A DNA stretch of 64,000 nucleotides from Prostheceraeus crozeri (GCA_907163375.1 CAJQUW010008924.1:372001-436000), one strand, 5' to 3'; positions 10,776-22,600 are shown, counted from the stretch's first letter. Notes: generated by a model from the sequence alone, not told the origin. A program made the numbers and translations.

Positions 10776-11860
10776 CTACTTCCAAAATCCTCTCTTCCTA
10801 TTGCCGCATCTTTTCATTCTCGTGTTCTTTATACGATGTTGCAGGGAGGATTTGTTGTTCTTGCATAAGTAAATGACGTCCCATTCTCCCCAACACCCTC
10901 TTGCAGTACTATCTAATCTCGCCTGGTCGTCAGCATTACCACCTTTGATGAAGTCAGATGATTCAATTGGCAATAATTTGGGCTCAATGCGAACATCTTT
11001 ACAGACTTCACTCAAAAAAAGACTCTCCGTGTCAAAAATAATATTGTGCCGAAGATTGACAAAGCCACCTATTTTACAACTAAGAGTATGATTTAAATCA
11101 TTTTTCTCACAACAAACACAATGCGTCGAAAGATAACCGGCCATTTGCAGCGCCATTTGATCGCATCTTGGAATTCCCTTTTGTTTAGAGAATATCCCAA
11201 TGCTTCTATGGGTAATGATGTTAACCATGAACTAGAGCCTTTCTCTTTCGCAAAAGTCAATGCCTTCTTCATCTCATCGGCATCAAGATTCATGATATAG
11301 TCATGTATTATTCATTGAAAAAAGCTTCTTTTTCTCTTTTCACATGTGCGATGCACCTGTTATTTCCGTTCCGTCAAGTCGATCTACCAGCAAATTGTTT
11401 TCCTGGTCATAAATTAGATTTTTCAAACATTCTGTAATTTTCACCTTACACTCGCGTTTTGAAGTTATATAAGGATCAGCATTTCCCAGACCTCCATACC
11501 TGCATTTCTGAAAGGATAAATTTCTGACGTATAACTTCTTCCAACCTCTGAAAGTTATTACTGATGTTATCAACTGTTTGTTGAAAAAAAGGTCCTCCCG
11601 TGACAGAGACATTTTTGTGCATTCTGAAAAAGCAGCTTGTGGATCTTCAGACGCTATATCACTGAGATATTCAATGTCTTTTATCCATGTCTCTATCTTC
11701 GAATCAACATATGAGGATTTGAATTCTTCACTTCCAATCGCTACACCTTTCGTTCTAATCTTCATACATTCATCAGATGTTCATGGAAGTGATTTTGCTT
11801 TTGTAAATGATGTCTGTCCTTTCCTTGATAAATCAAACCAACCGTGGCTATTTTATGAGT
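10776..11860 (-). pseudogene. C-terminal half of a reverse-transcriptase protein with zinc knuckle and nuclease-like tail, broken
   Basis: Three minus-strand frames (11765-11340, 11293-11093, 11228-10776) form one decayed protein. In order: GVAIGSEEF (the part after the RT catalytic core), W-x5-LS-x-IA and PQAAF, RYGGLG-x-ADP, then KEKGSSSWLTSLPIEALG and LNKREFQDAI, then HCVCCEKNDLNHTLSC-x2-GGF-x2-LRHN (a zinc knuckle), EVCKDVRIEP, and ARLDSTARGCWG. This order is found in a widespread animal RT protein family in which the last part resembles a restriction-like (PD-(D/E)XK) nuclease; I am unsure of its formal name. At least two frameshifts are present. The RT catalytic part itself, expected at higher coordinates, is absent or too decayed to see. 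Confidence 0.6.
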
Positions 11861-12483
11861 GTCACTAGTTAGTATTTCGTATTTTCACAGTCCAAAAGAA
11901 TATAGCAGTAAAAAACTTTCCACTAAAAAGCGATGACAATAGTCAACTTCATTTTAATTCATTTGCTTCATCTGATATAGTCAATATTCTATATTCAGTG
12001 ATAACGATGATAAGTTGGTTGCAACCCCATGTTCTTCCGATTTCCAGAAACTTCAGCTTATTTTTCCTTAGACACTTCGTTTTCACTTGACTAATTGCTT
12101 TCCACCATCGACAACTATTGAGTCAAACCGGCCGTCTTGTGTATAAATGAATTTCAGCTTTCAGTCCAGGTGTTATATATCTAGGAGTCCATGGTCTATC
12201 GCATTGCATCAAGATCTCATGCGATGAAAGTTTATGGTCAACTTCACATAGAAATATAACGCCATTATCTAATACCGGAACAGCCCGAATTCACGAAGCT
12301 GTTCTAGCACAGAACACTGTTGCTCTCAGACGCAGCAACTTGTAACCAGGTAGTGACGTACATCATGACCTTGACTTGCTTCTCTTGCCTATGGATTGGT
12401 GAAACTAAGGAAATGAAGACAAGTATGAAACATGCGTTTCTATTCAGAGCTGTGATTGTATTTTGCAAGTTAGATAAACGACC
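11861..12483. other. nothing recognised
   Basis: No gene or repeat partner identified. It lies between two fossil coding regions transcribed in opposite directions. Confidence 0.35.
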
Positions 12484-13186
12484 ATGGCACGCGAAAAATA
12501 CTCACAAGTCGAGAAACACTACCTTCTAGACGCTGTCAAGTAGAAATCAATTATTTCCTCCCGAAAAAGTGATTTGAAAACAAATTTGAAGAAGAGTGAT
12601 GCCCGGATAGATGTAACCAAGAAGTTCAATGCCGAATTTAAGAAGAATGTGTCTTGCAAGAACATTAATCAGCTGTATAGGAAAATGAGGACAGCGGCTC
12701 GAAACGAAATAACAGAAGTTGAGAAATCGTTGACAGCGACTGGAGGAGGTCCTAATACTTCTCAGATATCGGATATATCTAATCAAATAAGCGGCATAGA
12801 GTCCGATCTCACGTACACGATAGATAACGACTTTGATGATGACCACACTAGCGAAGTTACAGAGTCAGTCAATGTAAATCAATCCGACCAACCTCAGTCT
12901 GCCGATGAAATTTTCAGTCGACAATTTTTCAACCATCGAAAAGCCACAAACATCAGTAAGAAAACGAAGCACTTTGATGGAGATGGAACATGAAGAACGA
13001 ATGTATGTACTAGAAAACAGAGAACTTTTTAATGCTCAAATTTTGCTAGCACAGAAGCAATTTGAGGCAGAAGAAGAGCGCAAAGCATACTATCAAAAAC
13101 TCAATCAACAGCGTCGTGGTGATAATGAAGACATAATCCATTCTGATGTATTTATGTATCGGCATCTTGAGAGAAGATATTTTTGA
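12484..13186 (+). pseudogene. Myb/SANT-like DNA-binding domain protein (MSANTD type), broken
   Basis: An ATG at 12484 starts AREKYSQVEKHYLLDAVK, a Myb/SANT helix 1-like opening, followed by an in-frame TAG at 12541. The same frame then continues to 12993 with KSDARIDVTKKFNAEF, VSCKNINQLYRKMR and AARNEI, the usual second half of the domain that recognises DNA. A one-base shift near 12910-12990 leads into 12905-13186, with EERMYVLENRELFNAQILLA, a glutamate/arginine-rich helix common at the C-terminus of these proteins. Such proteins occur both as host regulators and as the DNA-binding partner of transposases (for example Harbinger). Two lesions mean a pseudogene. The next ORF downstream is the GIY-YIG nuclease, 226 bases away, same strand. 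Confidence 0.6.
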
Positions 13187-13411
13187 TAACGATTTGACTA
13201 TATTATATCGCATTACTGGAATTTGATCGTTTTGAATTGACAGGTCGATTGATATCATGATTGGTAAATAAGATAAATCTGGGATGGCTGAACGATTCTT
13301 CGCAGCGTCTACGGCTGTCGAGGAATTGTTGTGCTAAAACAAGTCTGAGGACATCGTTCTATTCAATGCCCAGGCGAACTGGCACTCTGCAATCTTAATG
13401 ATTATTTATGA

Positions 13412-14023
13412 TGTGATTGTGGTCGTGAAGCCCTTGTAGAAAAGGATTCTTTGCCTTTTATAAGAGGAAATTACAAAAGTGTTCTCTTTATTACAGCAAC
13501 ACCTAATTCGTTTTTGAAAAGAAAATGTGAAAAACAAGTTCACGATAGCGGTTTAAGAATAAAGGTCATCGAAAAAACTGGAACAACGCTTAAATCAAAA
13601 TTACAAAAATCCCATCCTTTTCAGAAAGCTGAATGTGAAAATGAATGTCTAGTATGTAAGTCAAACGGCAAAGGAAATTGTGCGACATCAGAAGTGACGT
13701 ATGAAATAGAATGTGACAATTGTAAAGCAATATATGTGGGTGAGACGTCAAGAAATACAAAAAAGAAGGGAAATGAACATGTCAAACAATTGACTGAAAA
13801 ACAAGAAGCATCTGTATTATGGAGACACTGTGAAACCCAGCGTGAAGGAATCAAACAAAATTTTAACATGAACGTAACCGGGGTGTACCATAACAACGCA
13901 ATGGAAAGACAGATCGCCGAAGCTGTAACAATCAGAAACAAAAATCAACAACAAATGACACTCATAAATAACAAAACTGAATGGAATCAATCGAAATTGC
14001 CTACATTGACATTACAGCATTAA
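13412..14023 (+). CDS. GIY-YIG-type endonuclease domain protein
   Basis: Open frame from after the TGA at 13409-13411 to 14023; no good ATG is seen near the start, so it may be an exon or a truncated gene. Order of motifs: CDCGREALVEKDSL, a VLFITATPNSFLKRK segment, VIEKTGTTLKSKL, a zinc-binding group C-x3-CLVC and NC, then VTYEIECDNCKAIYVGETSR, the GIY-YIG core with the second motif as YVGET and its arginine, NEHV, LWRHC, ME-x3-AEAV and NNKTEWNQS. The Glu/Asn parts of the active site appear present. Similar CCHH-plus-GIY-YIG modules form the endonuclease of Penelope-like elements and also exist as stand-alone proteins. No RT lies next to it; the PLE RT at 22582 is 8.5 kb away and R1 and other elements intervene. 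The first 15 codons are repeated at about 39905-39955. Confidence 0.6.
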   Translation, partial: CDCGREALVEKDSLPFIRGNYKSVLFITATPNSFLKRKCEKQVHDSGLRIKVIEKTGTTLKSKLQKSHPFQKAECENECLVCKSNGKGNCATSEVTYEIECDNCKAIYVGETSRNTKKKGNEHVKQLTEKQEASVLWRHCETQREGIKQNFNMNVTGVYHNNAMERQIAEAVTIRNKNQQQMTLINNKTEWNQSKLPTLTLQH

Positions 14024-15200
14024 GAGACTATGGTACGTGTATAATTACATGCTATGCAGATGTGATGAAAAGGTGGCACATAAAAAGTGCTATGTGCTCA
14101 TGAACGTTTAACTTCTCTGTCTTTGACTTATCTTTAACTTTGCCAATGATATTTTGACATTCTTCTTGTTACATGCTACTGAATTTGATTTCAAATCATA
14201 CTGAGCAATACTGTAAAATTGATTGACAAGGGCGGTCCGCCGAAATATATTTCGTAATAAAAAAAGATCGTGAGTCGAAAGATTAATTATTTAATAATAT
14301 CATTTACAAAATGTTATCTAAATCTTTCTTTAAAAATTCATTTGAGATTGCTAAAAAACTTTTTCAAAGTCATTTCTTTTAATTCTGATCTCAGTAACTG
14401 ATGCGAATGACAAGCTTGCCAATTAGCGCTAGAAGTTTTTATTCACAACGAGCAGATTCATCAGAAATCAGCTAGTTATTCTTCCGTCTATTACTGGATT
14501 GCTACCAGGGGAGGATGTTAACTGTTGCCCTACATTTGAGATGTGTCACGCGGTCACACCCCACTCAAGGTTTACATCAATAGAAATCATATAAAAAATT
14601 GTTAAAAGTATAGATTATATTCCATCACTTTTGCTTATTCATTTTAATGTTGCTTGCAACAGATCTATATGAAATTTTGCTTCAGCAGTTCAAGGATATC
14701 AAAAATATTTGGATGTCCGTCAATAGGGGTGCAGCACACCCCAAGATCTAACCGCAGATGCACTTTGTGTTTCACGTTTCACAACAGCTTTCTTGTATTA
14801 AACGGAGTTTCTTTGGTGCGACTTGTCAATTCCACATATTTCTCTGACAGAATATTATTATTTGCGCATGTCTATGCCAAAAAGACCATTTTCTATCAGT
14901 CCCGAAATTAGATCAAATTACTATAAATATGAATAGAGGGATGATACTGACACTGATAAGCGTCACAAACATTGACAAGCGTTACAAAGAGATATAATTT
15001 CAAAGCTCTCGTTCTATGCAACAGTTGTTTTGAATGCCCTTTTCAATCGTCATTTTGAATCATGTCGAGACCGAAGAGTGTTTGTAGAGACTGTTGCTGT
15101 AGGCCTCAACTTTGAAGATATCTGAAATCCATTTGAAATGATCTGAAATAGAAATGAAAAGATGTAGTGCCGGTAAGAAATTTTCTCGACAAGCAAATAT

Positions 15201-15210
15201 CAATATCTTT
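15201..15210. repeat. target-site duplication of RTE fossil (one side)
   Basis: CAATATCTTT here and again at 16589-16598 flank the RTE element exactly where copy B of R2 is uninterrupted. Confidence 0.7.
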
Positions 15211-15259
15211 TATTGGCTTACTTACTGCTTATAAGCAGTATACTGTATCCGTTTTCATC

Positions 15260-15755
15260 CCTTCAGGAAAATGGCATCCCTCCTCCTTCTGTCCCTCGCA
15301 ATTCTCGAGAAGATGTTGGGCAGCTCGTCTGTCCACCTTCGTTTTTGTCTTCCTCGTTTTCTTCCGCCGTCGCACGGTTTCCACTCCGTTACGCGTACAG
15401 TCCATCAATTGTCAGTTCTCCTTGAAATGAAACCGGCTCAACTCCATTTTAAATTTCTCGCTGTTTGTATTACATCTTTCACGCCTAACCATCTTCTTAT
15501 CTCCTCGTTTCTGATCTTGTCCCTTCTTATGACTACCAACATTCTCCTCTCCATTCCTCTCTGTGTGACTCTTAGTCTTTCCTGTTGGTTTGTTGTTAAT
15601 GACCATGTTTGTGCTCTGTGTAACATTACAGGAAGAACATGCATATTAAATAATCGTCGTCGGTGTAGTAGTGCCTCACCGCTACTCATTGACGTGGGTG
15701 CATGAACCTGTATAATTTTGAAGGTCACTGATTTGCTAACTTTCAGAATAAGCAC
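15260..15755 (-). pseudogene. RTE reverse transcriptase C-terminal fragment
   Basis: Frame 15755-15438 contains the RT thumb-region signatures VLPVML, QERLRVTQRGMERRML and RRWLGVKD. The next frame gives the basic GRKRGRQKRRWTDE motif, the last conserved block of RTE proteins, down to about 15267. The catalytic YADD block is not present. Confidence 0.65.
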
Positions 15756-15789
15756 GGAGATACGATTAGATTACGGTGACGTTGTTTCA

Positions 15790-16030
15790 TTTTTTACTGA
15801 TCCAGAAACCCGTACCGTATGAGCTCCCGCTATCTTTCCAGTAAGGCACACTTCCGTCTCTTCTCCGTAGCACCTCTTCACCGTTTCTCCTCATTTCGCA
15901 CATACCAAGGATATCTACTTTGACTTGAAAAGGGCACTTTCCAATTCTTCTAACCGTGTCTCTCCTTGTTGTCCTTCTTTTAATGTTCTTACGTTAAGCG
16001 TCGCAATTTTGAGTTGGGTAGTTGACTTTC
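15790..16030 (-). pseudogene. RTE endonuclease N-terminal fragment
   Basis: Carries LNVRTL, the E of MCEMRR, and GTGFWISKK spread over two or three frames. This is the N-terminal quarter of an AP-type endonuclease; the catalytic GD-N-D and SDH motifs are deleted. Confidence 0.6.
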
Positions 16031-16860
16031 TAGCATCCGTCTTCCTCCTCCGAGGACTGTTTTAGAGGAAAATTTCGCAGTCGATGAGGTAATTAATTGC
16101 CCATTGTGGCCTTGGCTGATACGGCCTTCATTTTCGTTGTGATCCATATTGATTAAGGGGTTAAGGTCGCAATCCTCCACGGTGACCCAATCCGGCTTGG
16201 TGAATGGTTTTAAATCAGAGTTTGCCTTCTCCTAGACTGGCTACCATCCAAGGCTAAAATGACCCGTGTCCGCCCACCGCCTGGTTATGCCGCCAGAAAC
16301 TCGGTCTGCACAGGCTCTAACAAGACCCCATGAGAATGTGTTATTACAGGCACAGCTGGGAAGGATGGGCCCTATTCATGTGTGTCTGAACACAGCGGCA
16401 GTCATCTCCCCTGAGTTGGAACGGACCACGAGAAGGTATGGCTGCAGACACAATAGGGAAGGAGAGGTCTCTTGCAAGTGCACTGTGCACCGCGGCAAAT
16501 CACTTCCCCTAGTAAGGAGAGGCTATTGTATTCGCGTCCTAACCTTGTTAGGCATGATGTTTCGCCCAACTTTCCCCCCATTTAATGCCAATATCTTTGG
16601 CAGTACGACCCAAATAGTATACCTAGTGTTCTTCATTCAGTGCATCAATATCAATGTCCGCATAAAGTTTGCGTCATTTCGCAATTTCACAATCGATGTT
16701 AACTAAGTACACCAAAATGGTTCTTCACATAATAAAACTACGGAATGACCTTAGACACCCGTTGTTATAGATGAAACGTTGACAACCGAGCGGGGTTCGT
16801 TTATTTTGACAACGAATCACATCATCTACTGCTTGTCAACTGTGGTGGTTTTAACACGCA

Positions 16861-17899
16861 ACTACATATGCAATTGGAGCATTATATCCAATCACCAACT
16901 GTCTCAATCAGAATCTTTATGCTAAAAGTGAGATGGCAGTCTTACAAAGCAGTCGACAATTTAGAAATACAATTTGTCCATAATTCATGAGACATGAATA
17001 CTATGTTTTTATTGGATATGTGAATACCTATATTGGATGATATGTTACAAAATATATAGGTCCTGCAGGTTACGTGTACGAAATGTGCAGGTATTATTAT
17101 TCAAGAATCAATCCACGCTGAAATTAAAAAAATCTAAAGTGAAATTGAAATACATTGTGGCAAATTTCAAAGCATTTAAAGAACTTTCAAGCCCTAATTC
17201 AAGTGCTTCATTGAATAGGTTATCACCCGTTGAACACCGGAAAACAGGGACACTACTATTTGATCTACATGTACATCAATGTTCAATATCTTTACCCTAA
17301 ATGCTGGAGAGACATGCTACAAGATATATTCAAGCTGAATATAGCAAGTGTATATATACATGTGTAATGCGCATTCATTTTAAATACTTGTTAAGCAATT
17401 TCTTTCCGGTCGAGACAAGATTCTTCTAGATTTAGCAGTTGCATAGTAGTGTATGCTTTATTTGTGTAATCTGTATTTGATTGAAATGGATTAATACTCA
17501 AAAGCTTGACCATGAAAAGCCAATTATTAAAACCGCCCGTTTTGCTGACTTCAAATTATTCGACCTATGCACTCCAAGTAAACGTACGGGAGCTTACCCC
17601 AATCCATACCAAGCTCTGGTTATGGAATATGGCCATCTCCTTAGCTTCTAAAATATAGCTCCAAATCACATGAAATTCACGATCCAACCTATTTCGCGTG
17701 TGAACTTCATAATGGTGGACTTCTTTGAACGCATCTCTTAGTTATTGAAATATTTAATGTATCCACTCTGTTCATTTCTAAACTATGGTCTACTGCTACA
17801 CTCCTTGATGTTATTTTTAAGTGTAAATGTACTGTATGCACCATTAATGCAACAGATGATTGATGCTTCAAGAATCACGCATGTCAAACTTTATTTTAA
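16861..17899. other. AT-rich, nothing recognised
   Basis: Short open frames only; no motif or repeat partner seen. Confidence 0.4.
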
Positions 17900-18135
17900 T
17901 GTTTATTTCAGCACTCACAACTCAATAATACATGCTCAAGGGCATCTTCTTCGTTGTCACATCTTCTACATTTCATACTATTTTGATCCATCCCTGTTTT
18001 ACCATTGTGCAACAAACTTCCCAATTTTACAGATCTATAAATCTTCGTTTTACGACTGAACCATTTCTCTTGTCATTCATTCTTATTGGTTAATAATTTA
18101 TTGACCTTTTATCTCTTGAGATTTCCTCCAATATC
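17900..18135 (-). pseudogene. LINE fragment with zinc knuckle (R2/R4-like C-terminus)
   Basis: On the minus strand one frame reads KTKIYRSVKLGSLL, then MKCRRCDNEEDALEHVLLSC, i.e. C-x2-C-x8-H-x4-C, the zinc knuckle that follows the RT in several non-LTR families (R2/R4/NeSL and relatives). Stops follow immediately. The sequence about 18075-18130 upstream of it (on the minus strand) is repeated at about 47197-47255, so a second decayed copy exists there. Truncated and dead. Confidence 0.5.
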
Positions 18136-19004
18136 TAGCTTAATGATCACCCGTTAGATCGTCCGACTCCGGTATGCGTTCATGACACGAACTCTTCCTG
18201 GCAAACGGGTCGTTCCTACCGACAAATGGACGGTACGAGCTCGTGTGCCCGAACCCTCTGGGAAAGAATCTTGCTAAAAGCTGGCGAATGTCAGCTACAG
18301 AATATCATGCTACAATTCAGTCATATTTGCGGCATATTCGTTGGCATATTCGCAAATATGTGCTCTATATGTCAACTTTTACTTTTGACTTTCTTTTATT
18401 TACTGCCGATCTAGGCTCCATTGTCTCGCTCACCTCCATGCCATTGCCCAGACGTGGCTAGCTTATCTAACAAGTAAGTGCAGACTACCTTTGAAAATGA
18501 TGAGAAACCTGAGAATCTGTTTATATCATTTTTACATAACATCTCTTGACATGTAATAATTTACAACAATAACAAATATTTGAATGATTTCATAGGATTT
18601 ACTACGACATTTATGGAAGATGAATACTTTTTATTTTAAGCTTTCATGAATTGAAAAAGATCCCTTTTTAACAGATCAGACTGAGTATACAATTTATTTT
18701 CACATGAAGGTAATATGCGAACATTACTACTTACTGCTATTTTCTACAACTTTCATTATTTCGCCGGTTGGCGAAAAATCATCTCAAATTAGCTAACAAG
18801 CATCTATCAATTAGTTATAACAAGTTACTCGTCATCTAACGCTTTTGTATTTTAGAAGCATTTCTAAAAAAACATAGCACATCTTGCGATGATTTTGTGG
18901 CAAAATTGAGCAAAAAATAGATTTAGCCAAAAAATCTCTAACTCACCAGATAATCTCTTGATATTAGGGAGCAACGTTGCCACAGGGAAGGAGGTTCCAA
19001 AAAA
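18136..19004. other. AT-rich, nothing recognised
   Basis: No gene, RNA or repeat recognised between the LINE fragment and the 19-kb hairpin. Confidence 0.4.
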
Positions 19005-19110
19005 ATCCGCCCTGCTGCTTGATTTACGGGCCTTCATTTTACCTCCAGTGCTCTGCATTTTTTTGCTGGAGATTAAATGAAGGCCCGGTTTTACAAGCAG
19101 CAGGGCGGAT
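19005..19110. repeat. near-perfect hairpin (inverted repeat, about 44-bp arms)
   Basis: Arms 19005-19048 and 19066-19110, starting ATCCGCCCTGCTGCTTG and ending CAGCAGGGCGGAT, separated by 17 bases rich in T. GC-rich compared with its surroundings. No ORF. It may be a small palindromic transposon or the fold of a structured RNA; I see no target duplication. Confidence 0.6.
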
Positions 19111-21267
19111 CCGACGTAAAGAGAAGAGTCAAACATGTCAAATAATAGGTTTATTCTTCATGAAATTATAGCTACGTAACGTAGTAACACTGCCTGAGAT
19201 AATTGACTAAAATAACAGTACCTGCGAAGTTTGACAGCAGTTTGATAACACCTTTATCCATTCCTTGTGTAGCAATTGCCTCCGCACTTGTAGAGAGTTC
19301 CACGTGGCCATGTATAGGCCTACTTTGCTTGATATCCCATTGAAGCCTATCGCGAAAAGTGCATAGGCCCTTGTTATAGCCACTTTTTCTGCCACATCAC
19401 GATCGAGTTGCTTTTCACGCATAGGCTACACGCATACATAATTTGCATTCTTTGATGCTTCTTTTTTTTGGTCCATTCATTTCGATGCTCTGCGTTGCTG
19501 TGTAGTCCTCTTGATATGTTTCAAATTTTCTTTCTGAGGTCGCGGTAAATCCATTTTAGGCCTATAGGTTATAACAACATTAGTCAAAAAACGTGTCTTT
19601 CGTCTGAAAAAGTATTTATATCTGAACCGATTTCCATAATTTTTTTCATCTTAAATCCTTGCCCTATGCTAGTAACACTCTTCTGACGGCCCTACGCTGG
19701 CTCAGGAATGGATCATATGAGTCGTCGTGGGCACTACTTTTTTGAGGATTGGCAAGGTGAGGGCAATTTATTCCCCAAGGTGATTGGCAACTAGTTCCCG
19801 ACATAATCCCGCACTACTTATGCACCTCCCAATTATGCAAGTGGAAAGAGTAATCGACCAAAGGAACATTTCATCAACATAGTTCTAACTTACAATAAAA
19901 TACAATGTGTGTTTCTGCATCTTCGAACTCCCAAAAAACCGAGGTTATCATATATGTAATCATGCTGTAGTTTTCATTAAATAAGCATTCTTTTATGCAG
20001 AAATTTCCATAACGATGTAAGTTATGGCATGCAATAAGCCATAATTGTCATTATGATGCTTAGTGGCGATTGCATAACATGTATTGTAATGCATCATTTT
20101 AATTTCGATTACTGTCACCAATCAATAAGCAACATTATCATGGAACAGATATTTCATTCTTCTACATTCCCGCATTTTGTGAGCACTAACGGAGTACTTG
20201 TTTCACCCTTACTCCACATTTGCTTGTTGACTCTGAAATTTCCCTTCATTTTCTGCCTATGAAGGCATTTGAAGCACAACGTTATAATAACTTACGCCAC
20301 ATTTAGAAGCTTTCCGTGTATTTTGCTTAAGTGCTCATATTTCAAATATGTCGTTTCTGCAAGCCAGTGGATTCTTGGAAAACGCTTGTCAGACATACTT
20401 CCTAATCCGCTGTTATACATCATTACCGACTGACTGGTGCGGAGGCAAGTATTGATTAAGCTCTACTGCAGTTAGTAAGAATAATACAACAATGGGAAGA
20501 TTATTCTAACCAATAAGTTTAGCCACAAGCCACATTACAAAAATTGTTCTCAGCGCCGTGCTTTTTAGTCTAGCAATTTAATTTCCGCGGGTTCTGATGT
20601 ATGCTTATCAGATTCTTTGAAGCATGCATTAAAGCAATATGAATGATGTTTACTTTTTTTTACTTCGTCATTTTTAATTGGCGTGCATATACGAGTTAAT
20701 TTATGTTTAATTGTTGTATACACTGCAAACTATGATCAACCAAATACCAGACAATTTATCAGCCATGATGATCAGATAATTACAAGAGACACTGGGCAAC
20801 AAAAAGGTGGCTGTTTATAACAGACAATTATCAACCAAGATATTAGACAATGCTTTCTACAAAATTCTAAAATTGTTGTTACTGAAATGATTCAACACCA
20901 GGTAATATGTCTTGATATTTGACATATTGATGTCATCTTTTAATTCCGTTTTTTCAATTCTTTGCAATTTTTAAGGGTAATATATTAATAATAATATATT
21001 ATACTATCATTTTTAGGGTAGGTAATTTTTAAGGGCAATTTTAAAGGGTATTTGTATATATACTTCCTTAAAATCCCTATCGACACACCGTTAGATAATT
21101 GGAAAGTAATCAGATTGCATAGTCCGGGAGCTACCAACATTTTCTCCCTAAATTCGAGCACAAAAGGTTTGTTATCATGGACGTGTAGATCTTGAATCGC
21201 TGAACCCGAAAATCAAATTCTTAAGTGTCACAACCAGTCTCGTTCGGTCAGGGGTCAAGTTTGGTCA
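19111..21267. other. AT-rich, nothing recognised
   Basis: Over 2 kb of low-complexity AT-rich sequence. No coding motif or repeat partner seen. Confidence 0.4.
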
Positions 21268-21340
21268 GTCAGTGACATATCGTTGGGAGCACCAAAGCCT
21301 TAGAGCAATAGAGCACTATGCCTCTTTCGTAGCATTGTGC
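21268..21340 (+). repeat. short copy of a Polinton-fossil segment
   Basis: GACATATCGTTGGGAGCACC and the following CTCTTTCGTAGCATTGTGCC match 29925-30000, inside the Polinton structural-type protein fossil. A few bases are inserted in this copy. It shows that the Polinton fossil family has at least one other fragment nearby. Confidence 0.6.
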
Positions 21341-22214
21341 CAGTAAGTCAGGTTAAAAAATGCAAGTTAAAAAATGCAAAAAGTCACATTCCTTACTAAA
21401 TTTATGCACAAGCATAGGAATTGCATTTAAGTCATCTTTGTATGCTACATAATCACAATCTATACTTAAGAATTGCAGATTTCAGTCTTTAACGCATTTA
21501 AGAACGATCTTTTGTCTGGCTGTCGACCTATTTTCCCTACCAACGGTACTTAGAACGGCTAAAATGCGTTTATATTTGTTTCTTTTGAAGCCAGCTTCAC
21601 AAAACTTTGCACACAGTTGTGAATGATGTGCTTTAGTAGCCCCACACAATCAATTTATCAGTTGGGATGTTTATTACATAGGCATCGATGCTCAAAGTTG
21701 GTAATTGTATTTCCAAAAATTGCAAAAATCGTAAGCTGGATAATCAAAAAAGGCGCACCTCAAACTTCAATGAAATTTTTATAGCATCATTAATACATAT
21801 AAGCCAGGTAAGTGACAAAAGATTGGCATGTTTTTTTTACCTCCTTTGGGAGATAGGGACAAAAAACGACATTTTTCAATTTTTTTTAACTTATAAATCA
21901 ATAATCCACGAATGATCATTCTAAGCGCCTATTTCATGCCTGTTCTGTTACATTGGATGAAAATATATTATTTCACATTTTGTATTTATTATTTCAGTGG
22001 TATTACTAGGGTCATTGCAACGGTCAACGAAATGACGCAACAAAAAAGTCGTGCCTTGATAACCGAACGAGATTATAACATAGACGAACAAAAGAGAATT
22101 AAGTAAGAAATGCAAGGTCTATGAGGTGGAAGAGGGGAGGTCTGACCTCCAAATGATGTTACAGTATCAAATGATGCAATAAAAAGATGTGAAAAATACA
22201 AAACTCATATCACA
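21341..22214. other. AT-rich, nothing recognised
   Basis: Short open frames (21688-21915, 21912-22106) have no recognisable motif and no paralogue in the window. Confidence 0.4.
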
Positions 22215-22600
22215 AGGAGCCAGCTGCCACTGGCCGAGCAAAATAACAGAATCAAATACAATGATTTCAATTAACTTTGAAAGATGTAAATGGGTCACAT
22301 CACTATTCAGATTCAAGAAATGAAGCATGAATTTAGTGAATCATAAAATCATACCGGTGAAAATTGAATTAAAAGTTGAAATTTCAGCTAAGTAACCAAA
22401 AATAATATCGCCACTTTTTCATGAAGACTTCCATTATAATACGGTTCACGAATTCCCCTTGATAATCAGCTTTATTTCCACTTAGTTGTGATGCTTACTA
22501 GCAAATAGTCATTCCTTTTGAAATCCAACATTTTTCATACTACTAATAAAGGGGCTTCCATGTCGGTAGTATATAAATTGACAAAATTTTGACTTTTCTA
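22215..22600 (+). repeat. dispersed repeat R1, copy b (middle part)
   Basis: Matches the middle of R1 (9660-10040 and 62580-62950): GCCACTGGC, AATTTAGTGAATCATAAAAT, TACGGTTCACG, GTATATAAATTGACAAA. It ends within the start of the Penelope-like RT frame, so the RT element was probably inserted into or beside this R1 copy. Confidence 0.65.

Larger units (their letters stand above)
15211..16588 (-). mobile_element. RTE-type LINE, internally deleted, inserted in R2 copy A
   Basis: Read on the minus strand from 16588: a 5' region, then the start of an AP endonuclease with KIATLNVRTL (about 16015), LEELESALF, then in shifted frames DILGMCEMRRNGEE and GTGFWISKK (down to about 15790); then, after a deletion of the rest of EN and most of RT, the RT C-terminus with VLPVML, LRVTQRGMERRML, RNEEIRRWLGV, NLKWS and, shifted, GRQKRRWTDELPNIF. 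This order is typical of RTE-clade endonuclease-RT proteins. Flanked by a 10-bp duplication CAATATCTTT. Several frameshifts; dead. The plus-strand frame 15271-15705 is its antisense shadow. Confidence 0.75.
14311..16860 (+). repeat. dispersed repeat R2, copy A
   Basis: Paralogous to 40402-46440 (copy B). Matching blocks are 14311-14801 with 40402-40888, 14798-15105 with 44452-44765, 15140-15210 with 45580-45660, and 16599-16860 with 45665-46435. Copy A lacks the piggyBac element of copy B and keeps its intact TTAA target (14798-14801); it has instead an RTE fossil at 15211-16588. Near the right end are three spaced copies of a TTGACAAC/GTTGACAA/TTGTCAAC motif in alternating orientation (about 16779-16851). 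No ORF explains R2; it is probably an old non-autonomous element. Confidence 0.75.

Noticed and set aside
15271..15705. 144-codon plus-strand frame
   Set aside because: It is the antisense of the RTE reverse-transcriptase fragment, which has clear motifs on the minus strand.
16740..16860. CRISPR-like spaced repeats of TTGACAAC motifs
   Set aside because: Only three motif copies in alternating orientation, in a eukaryotic repeat; not a CRISPR array.
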